A stretch of DNA of 64,000 bases from Rebecca billardiae RCC1528 (Eukaryota; Haptophyta): positions 558,001-622,000 of the forward strand of contig OZ251242.1 of assembly GCA_965240325.2 (NCBI GenBank), given 5' to 3'. The first letter of the stretch is position 1. Every line of letters starts with the position of its first letter. The translations under genes and the position numbers were made by a program. Shown here one piece after another: positions 61,965 to 64,000 of this stretch. The notes under the pieces were generated by a model. The model saw nothing but the letters and a program-made list of their open reading frames with translations, had not been told where the DNA came from and made no database searches.

Positions 61965-62480
61965 CTGGGTGGACAAATGGGGGCGTGGCGCGCGCGCGCG
62001 CGCCGTCGCGCGGCCGACGACCTCGGTCGCCAGCGCGCTCGCCGCGCGACCGCGGCGCGCGTGGCCGGGTGCGCACGCCGCGGGCGGCGCAGCGCGAGGA
62101 CGGACGGGTCGCCGCGCCGCGCAGCGCGCGCGCCGCGCCGGGTGGACAAATGGGGGCGTGGCGCGCGCGCGCGCGCCGTCGCACGGCTGACGACCTTGGC
62201 CGCGCGCGCGGGCCCCGCGCGCGCGCGCGCGCCGCGCCGGGTGGACAAATGGGGGCGTGGCGCGCGCGCGCGCGCCGTGCGGCCGACGACCTCGGTCGCC
62301 AGCGCGCTCGCCGCGCGACCGCGGCGCGCGTGGCCGGACGCGCACGCTGCGGGCGGCGCCGAGCGCGAGGAGACGGGTCGATGCGCCGCGCACGAGCGGC
62401 CCGCCCGGCTGAGCCAACCGTGACTGCCCGCCGCGCCGTGCGCGCGCCTTGTCCGGGTGGACAAATGGGGGCGTGGGGGC
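61965..62480. repeat. Second satellite: GTGGACAAATGGGGGCGTG repeats, four copies
   Basis: The marker starts at 61969, 62142, 62241 and 62457, usually followed by a (GC)n run and GACGACCT(C/T)GG(T/C)CG. Larger shared blocks (CGCCAGCGCGCTCGCCGCGCG) sit at about 62029 and 62297. Confidence 0.88.
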
Positions 62481-62744
62481 GCCGGCGCCGCATCATCGTG
62501 GGCACGTAGGCGTTCGACCGCTCAGCCGCGCAGCTTCTTCCAACCAACTCCGATATGTATAATTCTGAATAATATATAATAATGCTGACGTCGTCTGCCC
62601 GTCCGCACTGACCACTGTGTGCTGAGGATGCATTCTGACCGATACGCGACTGTTGCAGTTATTGATTGCCGCGTCGTCGTCCTAACTCTATTAAACTCAG
62701 ACTAACATTAACAAGTGGCGCGGCCGAGCAGCTAGCTGCAGCAG
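62481..62744. other. AT-richer intergenic DNA
   Basis: It is the 3' flank of the primase-like gene (minus), with AATAATATATAATAATG at 62567-62583. No gene was seen. Confidence 0.5.
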
Positions 62745-64000
62745 CTAAGTTCCATCGAAGGCGTCGGAGCAGGGCGCCGCAAACGTCTGGCCAGGGGCGG
62801 GCAGCGCCGCGGCGGTGCCGCAGCCGGCCTCACGGGCGGGCTGCTGCGCGGGGCCGCAGCACCCGCGCGCGCACGCGCCGCTGGGCAGATGGCGGTACGG
62901 TAGCCCCCGGAGGCGAACGGCGCGCGCGCCGCGCCGGCCGCCAGCAGCGGCGACGCACACGGGATCACCGCAGCACAGGTCCATGCCGTCGGCGTTGGCG
63001 ACGTAGTAGACGGTCCTGCTCGCATGCTCGCCGCGCTTGCGCTCGCACCACCTGCTCGTGGTCGAGCACGTCGCGATGCGGCCGTGCGGCGTGCTCCCTG
63101 CGTACACCCGCTGGACGCGCGGCCAGTGCCCGGTGGCGCCTGCGCCGGCCGCGTGCGCGTCGAGCTGCGCGTTGAGCCACGCGACGAGCGCGCCGCGCCC
63201 CGCGGCGCGCGCGCAGAGCGGCGCCTGCGGGTGGGGCGGCGGGCACGGCGGCGCACGCCGCGCCGCCGCCGGCGCGCCGGGGCGGGCGCTGCCCGCCGCG
63301 GCGCTCGCGGCGAACTCGAAGCGCTCGGTGCGCAGCCGCGTCAGCGCGAGCCAACGCGCCGGCTCGCAGCGCTGCCGCAGGGCGTGCCCGGCCGGCAGCG
63401 CCGAGAGCCAGGCGCAGCGCACGACGCCCGAGCCGTCGGCAGCGACGACGGCGGCGGGCAGGTAGGGCGGGCCGCCGTCCGCCTTGGCCGTGAACGGCAA
63501 GCGCAAGCCGGAGCGGTAGATCGACCCATCGACCTCGGCCTTGGCAAAGAGGGCGCGCACAGGGCTCGCCTGCAGCCGCACGTCCAGCTCCCGCGCGACG
63601 CGCTGCGCCTCCGAGGAGCTCAGGACCGCACTGTCGCCCCAGGTGGCGTGCAGGCCCGCGCGGAACAGGCCGGCGTCGTCCGCGGCGACCCCGGGGCGCG
63701 AGGGCGTCGCCGCGCGCGCCGAGACGTGCACGGCGTGGCCGCGCGCGGGACGGGGCACGCCGTGGAACGCAGCGTCTGCCGCGTCGTAGAGGTCGACGAG
63801 CAGCGCGGCGAGGGCGTCGTACGAGGGCATGCGGGAGAAGCGCAGATCCACGTCGACGCCGAACCGCGCGCGCGCGCCGAACGTCTCGACGACCATGGGC
63901 GCGCGCGCGCCAAGCAGCGCGTACGACGACGCGACGAGCGCGTCCAGCCGCGGCAGAGAGGCGCTCGGCACGTGCAGCCGACCGCCCACCCTGTGGCCGT
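62745..64000 (-). CDS. Archaeo-eukaryotic primase (PrimPol/UL52-like), 5'-partial, 418+ aa
   Basis: The frame is open to the right edge, so the N-terminus is missing. Motif I is FGVDVDLRF (DxD, codons at 63846-63854). Motif II is GLHATW (His codon 63648-63650). Motif III is EVDGSIYRSGLRLPF (Asp codon 63528-63530, followed by the nucleotide-contacting GLR). The spacing and order are those of AEP primases. The C-terminal part has CSTTSRWCERKRGEHASRTVYYV then CCGDPVC (about 62960-63080), matching the UL52-type zinc site (C...H-x-S...C-x-D-x-x-C) of human PrimPol and of large DNA-virus primases. The family makes primers de novo and, in PrimPol, reprimes stalled forks. An Ala/Pro-rich insertion lies before the zinc site. 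A cellular PrimPol and a virus-derived gene are both possible; base composition matches the host. Confidence 0.75.
   Translation of the reverse strand, partial: GHRVGGRLHVPSASLPRLDALVASSYALLGARAPMVVETFGARARFGVDVDLRFSRMPSYDALAALLVDLYDAADAAFHGVPRPARGHAVHVSARAATPSRPGVAADDAGLFRAGLHATWGDSAVLSSSEAQRVARELDVRLQASPVRALFAKAEVDGSIYRSGLRLPFTAKADGGPPYLPAAVVAADGSGVVRCAWLSALPAGHALRQRCEPARWLALTRLRTERFEFAASAAAGSARPGAPAAARRAPPCPPPHPQAPLCARAAGRGALVAWLNAQLDAHAAGAGATGHWPRVQRVYAGSTPHGRIATCSTTSRWCERKRGEHASRTVYYVANADGMDLCCGDPVCVAAAGGRRGARAVRLRGLPYRHLPSGACARGCCGPAQQPAREAGCGTAAALPAPGQTFAAPCSDAFDGT

Noticed and set aside
60905-62480. A CRISPR array or a coding Pro/Arg-rich protein
   Set aside because: Units are contiguous with no unique spacers of fixed length, and frames are only open because the repeats lack stops; this is satellite DNA.
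1-64000. A giant-virus or integrated-virus segment, suggested by the primase
   Set aside because: Spliced host genes such as THOC2 surround it, no capsid, packaging ATPase or viral gene cluster is present, and composition is uniform with the host.
1-64000. tRNA or rRNA genes
   Set aside because: I looked for the T-loop GGTTCGAATCC-type box and long conserved rRNA stretches by eye and saw none; a covariance-model scan would be needed to exclude tRNAs fully.

Overview
The window is nuclear DNA from a GC-rich single-celled eukaryote, most likely an alga with a complex plastid; haptophyte-like is my best guess. I infer this from about 70% GC genes, 13 short introns (90-173 nt) reconstructed in eight genes, a THO-complex subunit, a protein with a plausible plastid-type leader (41842-42924), and a giant secreted protein with Ser-Pro-rich linkers of the kind seen in algal wall and matrix proteins. 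No bacterial operon, rRNA, tRNA or CRISPR array was seen.

Layout. 1-4.7 kb: partial gene with an EF-hand and an NWD1-like N-terminal domain, a spliced MYND-finger gene, and a small divergent gene. 5-8.4 kb: mobile-element debris (3' end of a LINE-like repeat, then a 906-bp TIR element). 8.4-9.8 kb: a three-exon membrane protein. 10.7-11.6 kb: a second, diverged TIR-element copy. 12.5-21.6 kb: a head-to-head pair, an FAD oxidoreductase and a tandem patatin-domain protein, with a nested pile of insertions between them. 21.9-22.8 kb: third TIR-element copy. 23.9-28.6 kb: an unrecognised gene, an MDH1B-like gene and a hydroxylysine-kinase/APH-like gene. 29.1-36.8 kb: a 2567-aa G8/IPT/beta-helix surface protein with five DNA-level internal repeats. 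38-39 kb: longer copy of the LINE-like repeat. 40.3-42.9 kb: a secreted protein and a Rossmann-fold protein, with a perfect 38-bp palindrome between them. 43-46 kb: minisatellites and duplicated sequence. 46-51.4 kb: THOC2. 51.6-53.9 kb: a glycosyltransferase-like membrane protein. 56.6-60.4 kb: methyltransferase-like, sulfotransferase-like and DGAT2-like genes. 60.9-62.5 kb: higher-order GC-rich satellites. 62.7-64 kb: a partial archaeo-eukaryotic primase with a UL52-type zinc motif.

The genes do not form one pathway. Four pairs are divergent with only 120-177 bp between start codons, suggesting shared promoters. The most unusual signals are: (i) a three-copy TIR element with 4-bp target duplications whose internal 13- and 14-bp stems change sequence between copies while staying perfectly paired; (ii) an insertion-in-insertion stack between 14.43 and 16.36 kb; (iii) a patatin protein whose second domain has lost both catalytic residues; (iv) the primase; (v) a strong GTGCG intron-donor bias.
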